From positions 487,792 through 551,791 of the forward strand of contig JAJQIF010000009.1 of the NCBI GenBank assembly GCA_021199355.1: a DNA stretch of 64,000 nt, written 5' to 3'. Positions 7,734 through 15,973 of this stretch are shown here, in pieces. The translations under genes and the position numbers were made by a program. The stretch is from Oscillospiraceae bacterium (GTDB taxonomy: Bacteria; Bacillota; Clostridia; Oscillospirales; Ruminococcaceae). The notes beneath the pieces are model-generated. The model was not told the DNA's origin and did no database searches. It saw only the letters and a program-made list of their open reading frames with translations. How positions within the stretch are numbered: the first letter of the stretch is position 1; each line of letters starts with the position of its first letter.

Positions 7734-10679
7734 ATGAAAAAAACTCTTTCCGTTCTATTATCTCTGGTGCTTCTTTTTACAACAGTCTTTCCGTACAGCG
7801 GAACGGCTTTGATTGTGTTTGCCGACGACGAGGTTTCCGAAGAAGAAACCATTGAAAGCGAAGAAACCACCGAAATAATCACTGCCGCAACCGCCGAGGA
7901 TGTATTTTCGTTTCCCGACGATATGCGTGCCACATACATAACAATCGGATATGACTTCTTTACCGATATCGACCAATCGGCGGATATCACCTCCGAGGAA
8001 ATAAGCGAAATATTCTCGAATCTTGAGAGCTATGGCTTCAACACGATTATCATTAATACCAGTTACGACGGTGTTATTTATTACGAAATTGATGCAAAGA
8101 TATATCTTAACGGTTCGCCTCTCGACATGCTTATCGAAGCCGCAAGAGACCACAACTACTATGTCTACATTACATTTGACTTGGAAGACGCTATAGAAGC
8201 TAACGAGCTTGAAACCGTAAGCGACAGAATTGACTATCTCTCACAGTGTGCTCATAAGCTCACAAATAAGTACCTGATAGACGGAATCATAATCGACGGC
8301 TATTATGCCGATGTCGATGAAAACAGCTATGAAAACTATCTTAAATACGGTTCTGGAATCGGATATGAGAATTGGCTTCTTGACAACAGCGAATACATAT
8401 TCAGCCTGGTCAGCAACGCAATTCACTCGACAAGCAATACCGTCGCCGTGGGTCTTGCCGCCACAAACGCATGGATGAACGACGGGAACGACCCCGACGG
8501 CTCCGACACCAAGGATGATTTCGAAGCGCTTGCAGACGGATACTCAGACACCAAGGCTTATATCGAAAACGGCTATGCCGATTTCGTGATAGTCACCTGC
8601 TACGGCGGCTTGGAATCAACCGAGCTCAACTTTACAAATATTGTTTCATGGTGGAACGAGCTTGCCGAAGCAAGCGGCATTCCGATGTTCATAAGCCATG
8701 CCAACGACAGAATAAGCACATCTGATACCTCTTGGGCGTCTGACCAGATTCTTAAACAGCTCGAAGAGTGTGCAGACTATCCGGCATATCAGGGCAGTGT
8801 CTTCCGCTCATATGAATCTCTCGTTAAAAACGTCGGAAGCAGTACCGATGCCCTTGTAAAATACTATGACGGTCTTATTGACACAGATTCTCTCTACACT
8901 CAGCTTGAGATGGTTCTTCCCACCAAGACGAATTACACAACCTACGAGACAACCGTCAAGTTCCAGGGCACTTACGACTCCAACTTCGACGTTTACTTCA
9001 ACGGCGATATCATTACCCTTAACGAAGCCGGCAACTTCTACTTCGAGGAAGAGCTTGAGGTCGGTGTGAACACCTTCACATTCCAGAATAAAGCCAACGT
9101 CGTAACCTATAAGATTACGAGGAAGGTTGATGTTATCCAATCGGTTGAGCCCGAAGAGGGAACCACAATGAACGTCGAGGGCTCAACAAAGATTTCAATC
9201 AGTGCCGTTGCATACTCGGGCTCCACCGTCACGGCAACTCTGGATGGCGAAACAATTAAACTCGTTGAACAGACATCCGGCTCCGATGACCTTGACGAGA
9301 ACTCGAGCTATGCGATATTCACCGGTACAATCACGGCTCCCGAGGGCATCGTCGGCGAAGAGCAGGATTTGGGATACATCTACATCAGCGGCAACTACAA
9401 GGATCTCAGCTATGAAGATGTAACTGCCGCGAGAGTAATCGTCAACGCGATTTCACCGACAGCGGAAGCGACCCAGCTTGTCGTTGTAAAGAATGATAAT
9501 ACCTTAGCTTATGACTACTACTCGACCGATGCTATTGCAATACCGACCTCGCCGAGACTTCCTGCCGGAACAATCGACGTACTCGTAAACGAAGTGACCT
9601 ACAGCGTCACATCCGAAGGCGTAAGTCAGACCGTCAAGTACTACCTTACTGCATCAGGCTTAAGACTCAAGGCGTCCGACTGCACTCTTGTTGACGGTTA
9701 TACGATAGTGAACAATTCCATAGAGACGACGAATTCGTATACCAACAGCGACGGCGACACGGTTCTTACATTTAACCTCGACTATCAGACACCGTTTACG
9801 ATTTCCTATTCGCCGCTGACATTCGGAACGGGAGTAAGCGGAACATATTCCGTCAGCAGCTTTGACCCTGACTATGTCATAATAACGTTCGACTACGTCA
9901 CGAGCTACTCGGGACTCCCGTCGTTCAGCTCCGATTCTCTGTTCAGCAGTGCGGAGTGGCAGACCGTGACGGTTGACGGAGAGACAAAGATTCAGCTTAA
10001 GCTCAAACTCAGAAAGAGCGGCGTATTCGCAGGATACTCTGCGGATTACGACGATGCCGGAAATCTGACGTTCACGTTCAACGGCTACAATTCAAGCCTT
10101 GCAGGAGCGGTTATAGTGGTAGACCCTGGACACGGATATAACACCAGTTCAACCACTTTGGACCCCGGAGCCGTCGGTCACGTTGTAGAACGAGTAATAA
10201 ACCTTGCAATCGCGAAGCTTCTCGTTTCAAAGCTTGAAGCCAAAGGCGCTACTGTATACATGATTCCAAGCGATACAACCTATATCAGCGTCTATGACCG
10301 ATCGGAATACGCAAGGCAATATGACCCAGACCTGTATATTTCGGTTCACTGCAACAGTGTGACAAACGGAGAAGGGGTGCGGGGCGTTGAAACCTACTAC
10401 TTCACGCCATTCTCCGAACCCATTGCCACGCTTGTAGCAGAGAAGATGGCGGAATACTACGAGGATTATGTTTATAAAGACGGCAAAAGCCGCAACAGGG
10501 GAGCGAAATATAACTACTTTGCTGTAACTCTTGAACAAGAATTTCCGTCGATATTGGTTGAGTGCGGCTTCGTCACAGACTACACCGAGGCTATGGCACT
10601 TAACGATTCTACAGTGCAAAGCGGGCTTGCTGACGCCATTGTCGAAGCTATCGAAGAATACTTTGCCGCAAATCAGTGA
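7734..10679 (+). CDS. Secreted two-domain wall protein: GHL10-like barrel plus N-acetylmuramoyl-L-alanine amidase
   Basis: 981-aa exported protein. A Sec signal peptide (MKKTLSVLLSLVLLFTTVFP, cleavage likely after VFA) precedes a Glu/Thr-rich stretch. Residues about 60-370 look like a divergent version of the neighbouring GHL10 barrel: FNTIIINTSYDG, LIDGIIIDGYYAD, ADFVIVTCYGG, YQGSVFRSYESL. Residues about 390-790 are beta-rich, without a motif I can name. The C-terminal 190 residues are an Amidase_3 domain with intact zinc ligands and catalytic Glu: VVDPGHG, VVERVINL, ISVHCNS, ILVECGF. The amidase should cut the lactyl-amide bond of peptidoglycan stem peptides. The gene starts 27 nt after the GHL10 lipoprotein gene and is probably co-transcribed with it. 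In the barrel the second Asp of the IDD motif is replaced (IDG), so glycosidase activity is doubtful. Confidence 0.88.
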   Translation: MKKTLSVLLSLVLLFTTVFPYSGTALIVFADDEVSEEETIESEETTEIITAATAEDVFSFPDDMRATYITIGYDFFTDIDQSADITSEEISEIFSNLESYGFNTIIINTSYDGVIYYEIDAKIYLNGSPLDMLIEAARDHNYYVYITFDLEDAIEANELETVSDRIDYLSQCAHKLTNKYLIDGIIIDGYYADVDENSYENYLKYGSGIGYENWLLDNSEYIFSLVSNAIHSTSNTVAVGLAATNAWMNDGNDPDGSDTKDDFEALADGYSDTKAYIENGYADFVIVTCYGGLESTELNFTNIVSWWNELAEASGIPMFISHANDRISTSDTSWASDQILKQLEECADYPAYQGSVFRSYESLVKNVGSSTDALVKYYDGLIDTDSLYTQLEMVLPTKTNYTTYETTVKFQGTYDSNFDVYFNGDIITLNEAGNFYFEEELEVGVNTFTFQNKANVVTYKITRKVDVIQSVEPEEGTTMNVEGSTKISISAVAYSGSTVTATLDGETIKLVEQTSGSDDLDENSSYAIFTGTITAPEGIVGEEQDLGYIYISGNYKDLSYEDVTAARVIVNAISPTAEATQLVVVKNDNTLAYDYYSTDAIAIPTSPRLPAGTIDVLVNEVTYSVTSEGVSQTVKYYLTASGLRLKASDCTLVDGYTIVNNSIETTNSYTNSDGDTVLTFNLDYQTPFTISYSPLTFGTGVSGTYSVSSFDPDYVIITFDYVTSYSGLPSFSSDSLFSSAEWQTVTVDGETKIQLKLKLRKSGVFAGYSADYDDAGNLTFTFNGYNSSLAGAVIVVDPGHGYNTSSTTLDPGAVGHVVERVINLAIAKLLVSKLEAKGATVYMIPSDTTYISVYDRSEYARQYDPDLYISVHCNSVTNGEGVRGVETYYFTPFSEPIATLVAEKMAEYYEDYVYKDGKSRNRGAKYNYFAVTLEQEFPSILVECGFVTDYTEAMALNDSTVQSGLADAIVEAIEEYFAANQ

Positions 10680-10686
10680 AAAATAC

Positions 10687-10715
10687 TTGAAATTATGCGA
10701 TGTATGTTGTATAAT
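10687..10715 (+). promoter_or_regulatory. Sigma-A promoter for nfnAB
   Basis: TTGAAA (10687-10692), exactly 17 nt, then TATAAT (10710-10715), 8 nt after the amidase stop. Start expected near 10722, followed by AAAGGAGG and a GTG start at 10750. Confidence 0.85.
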
Positions 10716-10749
10716 AGCAAGTAATAAGGTTTCCAAAGGAGGACTAACC

Positions 10750-11598
10750 GTGTATAAAATTTTAGAAAAACGCGAGCTCAATGATTCAGTTACACTAATG
10801 GTGATTGACGCTCCGCTTATTGCCAAGAAGGTAAAAGCCGGACAGTTTATCATCTTCAGAACCGACGAGTTGGGCGAAAGAATCCCGCTGACCGTTGCGG
10901 ACTACGACCGTGAGAAGGGCACAATCACCATCATCTTCCAGAAGGTCGGAAAATCCACTTATCAGCTCGGCACAATGGAGCAGGGCGACAGCATCCTCGA
11001 CGTAGTAGGACCGCTTGGTGTTGCTTCCGAGTTTGGCGAGAACGTCAAGCATGCTTGTGTTATCGGCGGCGGCGTTGGTTGCGCTATTGCATATCCTTCA
11101 GCAAAGGCTCTTCACAACATGGGCGTCAAGGTCGACATCATTGCCGGTTTCAGAAGCAAGAATATCGTTATCCTTGAGGATGAAATGAGAGCTGTATGCG
11201 ACAATTATTACATCACAACCGATGACGGTACTTACGGCAAGAAGGGCTTCGTCACCAACCAGCTTCAGGAGCTTATCGACAACGGCGAACAGTATGACCT
11301 CGTTATCGCTATCGGTCCCGTTCCGATGATGAAGTTCGTTTGCGGCGTTACTCGTCCTTACAATATCAAGACTATGGTTTCCCTCAATCCTATCATGATT
11401 GACGGCACCGGAATGTGCGGCGGATGCAGAGTTACTGTTGGCGGCAAGACCAAGTATGCTTGTGTTGACGGTCCCGACTTCGACGGTTTCGAGGTTGACT
11501 TCAACGAGCTTATGAGAAGAAACTCCGCTTACAGAGAGCAGGAAGCTCACGATAAAGAACACATTTGCAGATTAACAGGAGGAGTCAGACATGCCTAA
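10750..11598 (+). CDS. nfnA: NfnA-type ferredoxin--NADP reductase subunit (sulfide dehydrogenase beta-like)
   Basis: About 282-aa FAD/NAD(P)-binding and [2Fe-2S] subunit of the NADH-dependent reduced ferredoxin:NADP oxidoreductase family (NfnA/SudB). An FAD-binding beta-barrel (MYKILEKRELNDSV to PLTVADYD) is followed by the nucleotide-binding half (GGGVGCAIAYPSAKALH) and a Cys cluster at the end (GTGMCGGCRVTV, KYACVDGPDFDG) that binds the iron-sulfur centre. The ORF-track start at 10531 runs back into the amidase gene; GTG at 10750 with AAAGGAGG 6 nt upstream is the real start. It overlaps nfnB by 8 nt. With NfnB it would couple ferredoxin and NADH oxidation to NADPH formation in anaerobic metabolism. 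Confidence 0.9.
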   Translation: MYKILEKRELNDSVTLMVIDAPLIAKKVKAGQFIIFRTDELGERIPLTVADYDREKGTITIIFQKVGKSTYQLGTMEQGDSILDVVGPLGVASEFGENVKHACVIGGGVGCAIAYPSAKALHNMGVKVDIIAGFRSKNIVILEDEMRAVCDNYYITTDDGTYGKKGFVTNQLQELIDNGEQYDLVIAIGPVPMMKFVCGVTRPYNIKTMVSLNPIMIDGTGMCGGCRVTVGGKTKYACVDGPDFDGFEVDFNELMRRNSAYREQEAHDKEHICRLTGGVRHA

Positions 11599-12973
11599 TA
11601 TGCAAGCTCAGAAAACACCCATTACCGAGCAGGATCCCAAGGTAAGGGCAAGAAACTTTAAAGAAGTATGCTTGGGCTATACAGCCGAAGAAGCTATGAA
11701 CGAGGCGGCAAGATGCCTTAACTGCAAGAACAGACCTTGCGTAAGCGGATGCCCCGTCAGCGTAAAGATTCCTGACTTCCTGGCTCAGGTCAAGGAAGGC
11801 AATTTTGAAGAAGCTTACAAGATTATCACCTCCACCAACGGTCTTCCCGCAGTCAGCGGTCGTGTTTGCCCGCAGGAAAGCCAGTGCGAGGGTAAGTGCG
11901 TAAGAGGAATCAAGGGCGAGCCCGTTGCAATCGGTAAGCTCGAGAGATTCTGCGCCGACTATATGGCTGACAAGAAGCTCGAGCAGGAAAAGGCTGAGCC
12001 CAACGGCATCAAGGTTGCGGTTGTCGGTTCCGGTCCTTCCGGTCTTACCTGTGCCGCAGACCTTGCTAAGCTCGGCTACAGCGTAACCATTTTCGAAGCA
12101 TTCCACACAGCCGGCGGTGTTCTGATGTATGGTATTCCCGAATTCAGACTTCCCAAGGCTACCGTTCAGCACGAAGTTGACAACTTGAAGGCTCTCGGTG
12201 TTGAAATCAAGACCGACATGGTTATCGGTAAGATTCTCTCTATCGACGAAATCATGGAAATGGGCTACAAGGCTGTATTCGTTGGAACCGGTGCAGGTCT
12301 TCCTAACTTTATGAACATCCCCGGCGAATCACTTGTTGGTGTATTTTCCGCTAACGAATACCTTACAAGAATCAACCTCATGAAGGGCTATCTCGAAGAA
12401 TACGATACACCTGTCCGCAAGTACAACTCTGTTGCTGTAGTTGGCGGTGGTAACGTTGCAATGGATGCCGCCCGTTGCGCTATGCGTCTCGGTGCTGAGC
12501 ATGTTTACGTTATCTATCGTCGTTCCGAAGCTGAAATGCCCGCAAGAAAAGAAGAGGTTCATCATGCCAAGGAAGAAGGAATCGAGTTCCTGTTTCTCAA
12601 CAATCCTACTGAAATCCTCGGCGACGAGAACGGTGCTGTAAACGGCATCAAGTGCGTTAAGATGGAGCTCGGCGAGCCGGATGCAGGCGGAAGACGTTCT
12701 GTAAAGGCTATTCCCGATTCTGAGTATGTCATCCCGATTGATGCCTGCGTCATGGCAATCGGTACTTCTCCCAACCCGCTTATTCGTTCGACCACCGCAG
12801 GGCTTGAAGCCAACAAGCACGGTTGCCTCGTTGTCAATGAGGACATGCTCACCACTAAGGAAGGCGTTTATGCCGGCGGCGATGCTGTAACAGGTGCCGC
12901 TACCGTTATCCTCGCTATGGGTGCAGGTAAGACTGCCGCTAAGGCAATGGACGAATACATCAAGTCTCTTTGA
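11591..12973 (+). CDS. nfnB: NfnB / glutamate synthase small-subunit-like NADPH oxidoreductase
   Basis: 460-aa flavoprotein, often annotated as gltA, the NADPH-dependent glutamate synthase small subunit. The N-terminal region binds two [4Fe-4S] clusters (CLNCKNRPCVSGCPVSVKIP, CPQESQCEGKCVRG), an FAD Rossmann motif follows near residue 141 (VAVVGSGPSGLTCAADLA) and an NADPH motif near 280 (VAVVGGGNVAMDAARCAMR). The 8-nt overlap with nfnA, encoding the partner subunit, favours the bifurcating NfnAB/SudAB complex over a real glutamate synthase, as no large GOGAT subunit is nearby. Ribosome binding site is AGGAGG inside the end of nfnA. Confidence 0.92.
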   Translation: MPNMQAQKTPITEQDPKVRARNFKEVCLGYTAEEAMNEAARCLNCKNRPCVSGCPVSVKIPDFLAQVKEGNFEEAYKIITSTNGLPAVSGRVCPQESQCEGKCVRGIKGEPVAIGKLERFCADYMADKKLEQEKAEPNGIKVAVVGSGPSGLTCAADLAKLGYSVTIFEAFHTAGGVLMYGIPEFRLPKATVQHEVDNLKALGVEIKTDMVIGKILSIDEIMEMGYKAVFVGTGAGLPNFMNIPGESLVGVFSANEYLTRINLMKGYLEEYDTPVRKYNSVAVVGGGNVAMDAARCAMRLGAEHVYVIYRRSEAEMPARKEEVHHAKEEGIEFLFLNNPTEILGDENGAVNGIKCVKMELGEPDAGGRRSVKAIPDSEYVIPIDACVMAIGTSPNPLIRSTTAGLEANKHGCLVVNEDMLTTKEGVYAGGDAVTGAATVILAMGAGKTAAKAMDEYIKSL

Positions 12974-13016
12974 TTTTAACTCAAAGACCGCGAATTAACC
13001 CTTGGAGGAGGATACA

Positions 13017-13466
13017 ATGTCAACAGCACTAATAACACTTCTTACGTCCGATACATCGACAACAACTACAACGATGGGTTGGTCATCCATCATCTGGATG
13101 GTCGTAATCTTGGTTGCGTTCTACTTCATCCTTATCAGACCTCAGCGCAAAAAGGACAAGCAGGATGCCGAGATGAGAAAGAACCTTCAGCTCGGTGACG
13201 AGGTTGTCACTGCAGGCGGTATAGTCGGTATCATCTGCAAGATTGAGGAAGAAACCGTTGTTATCGAAACCGGTGGAGACAGAAGCAGACTCAGAGTCAG
13301 ACGCTGGGCTATCTCTCAGAATCTTGATGCTGAAAAGGAAGCGGCAGCTGCCAAGAATTCAAAGTCAGCTTCTCCCGCAAAGGACAAGAAGAAGGACAAG
13401 AAATCCGACAAGCAGGAAGATTCAAAGTCTGAAAGCACAGCTTCCGAGTCGGAGACAAAGAAGTAA
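13017..13466 (+). CDS. yajC: Preprotein translocase subunit YajC
   Basis: 149-aa single-pass membrane protein that associates with SecDF-YidC. A transmembrane helix (residues about 18-38, IWMVVILVAFYFILIRPQRK) is followed by the conserved cytoplasmic domain (LQLGDEVVTAGGIVGIICKI). The C-terminal third is a Lys/Ser/Glu-rich tail (KDKKKDKKSDKQEDSK), longer than in many YajC proteins. The ORF-track start at 13002 is a TTG inside the ribosome binding site; ATG at 13017 with GGAGGAGG 6 nt upstream is right. It follows nfnB by 43 nt and is closed by a hairpin terminator. No secDF is present in the window. Confidence 0.92.
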   Translation: MSTALITLLTSDTSTTTTTMGWSSIIWMVVILVAFYFILIRPQRKKDKQDAEMRKNLQLGDEVVTAGGIVGIICKIEEETVVIETGGDRSRLRVRRWAISQNLDAEKEAAAAKNSKSASPAKDKKKDKKSDKQEDSKSESTASESETKK

Positions 13467-13488
13467 AATTCGACTTCTAAACGATTAT

Positions 13489-13532
13489 CCCTTCGAATAC
13501 TGTTTACTATGCAGTATTCGGAGGGTTTTCTT
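13489..13532 (+). terminator. Terminator hairpin after yajC that contains the next gene's Shine-Dalgarno
   Basis: A 14-bp stem (CCCTTCGAATACTG with CAGTATTCGGAGGG, one T-G pair) and 9-nt loop are followed by TTTTCTTTA. The 3' arm ends in GGAGGG, which is also the only ribosome binding site for the ATG at 13534. Confidence 0.8.
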
Positions 13533-13533
13533 T

Positions 13534-13902
13534 ATGCAATTTTACAAGAAGGGAATAGTAGCGGGATTTCTGTCTCTGGCGGTGTTTGTAATAGCCACTG
13601 CCGTACTTTTCGGTACGGTTATGACGTTTATGGATGTGCCAGATGAAATAGTCGGTATAGCGGGAACTCTAATATTATCAACCGGCTGTCTTCTGGCAAG
13701 CTATGTCTCAACACAGATTGTAAGAAACAAAGGGCTTATGCAGGGGGTTATCATTGCGGGAATTGTGTCTGCAATACTTCTCATAATTTGCCTCTTAGCA
13801 AACAAAACTCTTACTATTGCATGCTTTGAAAAGATGATTTGCTGTACGCTATTCTCGGTCATCGGCGGCATCAAGGGAATAAACACGAAGCATTGCAAGT
13901 AA
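13534..13902 (+). CDS. TIGR04086-family (YrzE-like) membrane protein
   Basis: 122-aa integral membrane protein with about four hydrophobic helices (GIVAGFLSLAVFVIATAVLF, GIAGTLILSTGCLLASYV, GVIIAGIVSAILLIICLLA, CCTLFSVIGGIKG). It matches the general plan of the TIGR04086/DUF3792 family common in Firmicutes and often found next to yajC; the function is unknown. The ORF-track start at 13243 is a shadow reading through yajC. ATG at 13534 has GGAGGG 8 nt upstream, inside the terminator arm. Confidence 0.75.
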   Translation: MQFYKKGIVAGFLSLAVFVIATAVLFGTVMTFMDVPDEIVGIAGTLILSTGCLLASYVSTQIVRNKGLMQGVIIAGIVSAILLIICLLANKTLTIACFEKMICCTLFSVIGGIKGINTKHCK

Positions 13903-13906
13903 TAGC

Positions 13907-13933
13907 ATATCGTGAGCATTTTTCTCATAGAAT
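13907..13933 (+). promoter_or_regulatory. Sigma-E-like promoter for the spoIIIA operon
   Basis: GCATA (with ATA at 13907-13909), 16-nt spacer, CATAGAAT (13926-13933), close to the sporulation sigma-E consensus (ATA, 16-18 nt, CATACAnT). spoIIIA is a sigma-E operon in Bacillus subtilis, so sequence and context agree. The identical layout occurs upstream of the ylbJ-like gene. Confidence 0.65.
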
Positions 13934-13963
13934 TGGACAGGCAATGAAAAAGGAGATGTGAAA

Positions 13964-14872
13964 ATGAACGGATTCAAAAGCGCCATAGAACTTTTGCAAC
14001 CAAAGCTTCGTCAAACCTTCGAGCGACTACCTCCGATCAAAATTGATAGCATAAACGAGATAAGGCTTCGCTTGGGAAGGCATGTTTCCGTATCTACAGT
14101 CAAAGGCAATTCCTATATAACGGAAACCGGTGAGCTAACGGAAAATTCCGCTTTCGCAATCGTCACAGAGCCGTCGGACATAGAATATACCTTCAAAAAC
14201 GCTTTCTCTTATTCTTTGCATAGCTATTCAAAAGAGCTGTGTATGGGCTACATAACCGTCGGAAGCGGAAACAGGGTAGGAATCTGCGGAACCGCGGTAA
14301 CAAACGCAAGCGACTTACGAAGCGTCGAAACAATCAAATATGTCTCTTCGATCAATATAAGAATAGCAAGAGAAAAAAGAGGTTTTGCTGAGAAGCTTAT
14401 AAACATGTGCATGATTCCGAAGCCGTCAGGGGTTCTGATTATAGGGGCGCCTGCATCCGGTAAGACAACTCTTCTAAGAGACACAACAAGGCTCATGAGC
14501 TCGAGGTTCAAGATCTCGCTCATAGACGAGCAAAACGAAATCTCCGCCACACACAGAGACACCGCCCAAAATGATATAGGGGAGTTGACTGATGTATTTG
14601 TTGGTTATCCCAAGCATATCGGCATCTCGACGGCGGTGAGGGTTATGTCTCCTGATGTGATAGTCGTAGATGAAATAGGCTCGGAAGAGGAGCTACAGGC
14701 TATTGAATTCGCTTTACACTCAGGAGTTACTCTGATTACCGCCGTACATTCGGAAAGCCTTGAAGAAGCAAAGAAGAAGCGGATAGTCAAGGCTCTTATT
14801 TCGGAAAATGCTTTTCAGTATGCAGCAGTTCTCGGAAGAAATTACGAATACGAGATTATAAAGATTGATTAG
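13964..14872 (+). CDS. spoIIIAA: Stage III sporulation protein AA, secretion-type ATPase
   Basis: About 302-aa mother-cell ATPase of the SpoIIIA-SpoIIQ channel (feeding tube) complex, related to type II/IV secretion ATPases. Walker A GAPASGKTTLLRDT lies near residue 161, Walker B VIVVDEIGSEEE near 230, and the His-box region ITAVHSESLEEA follows. ATG at 13964 has AGGAG 8 nt upstream; the GTG two codons earlier is too close to that site. It is first in an eight-gene operon with short gaps or overlaps, behind a sigma-E-like promoter. Confidence 0.95.
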   Translation: MNGFKSAIELLQPKLRQTFERLPPIKIDSINEIRLRLGRHVSVSTVKGNSYITETGELTENSAFAIVTEPSDIEYTFKNAFSYSLHSYSKELCMGYITVGSGNRVGICGTAVTNASDLRSVETIKYVSSINIRIAREKRGFAEKLINMCMIPKPSGVLIIGAPASGKTTLLRDTTRLMSSRFKISLIDEQNEISATHRDTAQNDIGELTDVFVGYPKHIGISTAVRVMSPDVIVVDEIGSEEELQAIEFALHSGVTLITAVHSESLEEAKKKRIVKALISENAFQYAAVLGRNYEYEIIKID

Positions 14873-15353
14873 GCTTCTGTTATATTCAGCTGTCGTGATC
14901 TCATGCTTTCTGATTTCCAACGAACAGCTCAATCGCGAGAGGCGTAAAATCCGGATTGCAAAAGAGCTTGAAGGCGTAATTTATCAAATGGAAGCTCTTC
15001 TTAAATACGGTTCCTATGATGTCTATCAGCTCTGCGAAAAATGCTTTTCGGATATCACTGCATTTGATGCGAGTGATTTCACAATGATTACGGACAGCTT
15101 TTCGGAAAGCTTTCTGAAAGCATGTGAGAAATCGCTTGACGATGCGAGCGAAAGCACAGAATCCGCATTTATGAAAATCTCCGAATTTCTCGGAATGTAC
15201 GAATCGGAAACGCAGATATCGGGACTTGAGAGCATACTTGGAGAGATAAAAAGCGACAGAATCGCCATGGAAAATGAGCTTGCAGGCAAAAGAAAGCTTT
15301 ATCTCTGCCTTGGAGCGTTCTCAGGGATTGTTATATGTTTGGTATTGATGTGA
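14865..15353 (+). CDS. spoIIIAB: Stage III sporulation protein AB
   Basis: 162-aa membrane-anchored component of the SpoIIIA complex, resembling GspF-like proteins. It has an N-terminal hydrophobic helix (LLLYSAVVISCFLIS), a helical cytoplasmic middle, and a C-terminal helix (LYLCLGAFSGIVICLVLM). It starts at a TTG overlapping the end of spoIIIAA by 8 nt; no better ATG exists. The identification rests on operon position, length and the two-helix layout with the RRKIRIAKELEGVIYQMEA segment typical of the family. Confidence 0.9.
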   Translation: MIRLLLYSAVVISCFLISNEQLNRERRKIRIAKELEGVIYQMEALLKYGSYDVYQLCEKCFSDITAFDASDFTMITDSFSESFLKACEKSLDDASESTESAFMKISEFLGMYESETQISGLESILGEIKSDRIAMENELAGKRKLYLCLGAFSGIVICLVLM

Positions 15354-15362
15354 GGGTAGCTT

Positions 15363-15557
15363 ATGGATGTTGATTTGATATTCAAGATTGCGGGAGTGGG
15401 AATAATCGTAGCGGTGCTCAGTCAGCTTATGAAGCGTTCAGAACGCGACGAGCAGGCTCTGATGATTACAATCGCAGGATTGGTCGTTGTAATGCTTATG
15501 CTCGTAAGCGAAATTGCGGAGCTGTTCGATACGGTCAAGAGCACGTTCGGATTTTAG
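15363..15557 (+). CDS. spoIIIAC: Stage III sporulation protein AC
   Basis: 64-aa protein with two transmembrane helices (LIFKIAGVGIIVAVLSQLM, ALMITIAGLVVVMLMLVSEI). The length and KIAGVGIIVAVLSQLMKRS sequence are characteristic of SpoIIIAC, a membrane component of the mother cell-forespore channel. It starts 9 nt after spoIIIAB and precedes the related spoIIIAD. Confidence 0.93.
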   Translation: MDVDLIFKIAGVGIIVAVLSQLMKRSERDEQALMITIAGLVVVMLMLVSEIAELFDTVKSTFGF

Positions 15558-15577
15558 CTTGGAAACGGACAACGGAC

Positions 15578-15970
15578 GTGGACATTCTTGCTATAGCGGC
15601 TTTGTGTATAGTTACTGCCATAATTGCGAAGACAATTCAGCCTACAAATCAGGATATAGCGCTCGTCATTACGATTGCCGGAGTTGCGGCGGTGGCGTTT
15701 TCGATTATCGGCACAATCTCGGACGTGCTTTACGAGGTTCGGAACTTAGCCGGCATTTCCGAAGTCAGTGGCTCGTATATCTCAATAGTCTTCCGGGTAC
15801 TGGGGATATGCTATGTCTGCGAAATATCGTCCTCCTGTTGCCGTGATTGCGGAGAAAGCGCTCTCGCAAGTGTCATAGACATCGCCGGCAGGGTTGCTGT
15901 TTCGGTTATCTGTTTGCCGCTGATAAAAAGTTTCATAGAGGCTGTTGAAAGTATACTGGAGTTAGGATAA
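15578..15970 (+). CDS. spoIIIAD: Stage III sporulation protein AD
   Basis: 130-aa membrane protein with about three to four helices. The N-terminal part (IAALCIVTAIIAKTIQPTNQDIA) resembles SpoIIIAC, consistent with the family duplication. The CEISSSCCRDCGESALAS segment corresponds to the conserved CRDxGExAxAS stretch of SpoIIIAD, here richer in cysteine. Start is GTG at 15578 with a weak ribosome binding site. It sits between spoIIIAC and spoIIIAE. Confidence 0.93.
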   Translation: MDILAIAALCIVTAIIAKTIQPTNQDIALVITIAGVAAVAFSIIGTISDVLYEVRNLAGISEVSGSYISIVFRVLGICYVCEISSSCCRDCGESALASVIDIAGRVAVSVICLPLIKSFIEAVESILELG

Positions 15971-15973
15971 AGT

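Noticed and set aside
10531-10749. N-terminal extension of nfnA in the ORF track
   Set aside because: It reads through the end of the amidase gene and the promoter; GTG at 10750 has a perfect ribosome binding site.
10227-10853. 208-aa minus-strand ORF over the amidase end and nfnA promoter
   Set aside because: It covers the Amidase_3 catalytic motifs and a consensus promoter on the other strand; no family pattern.
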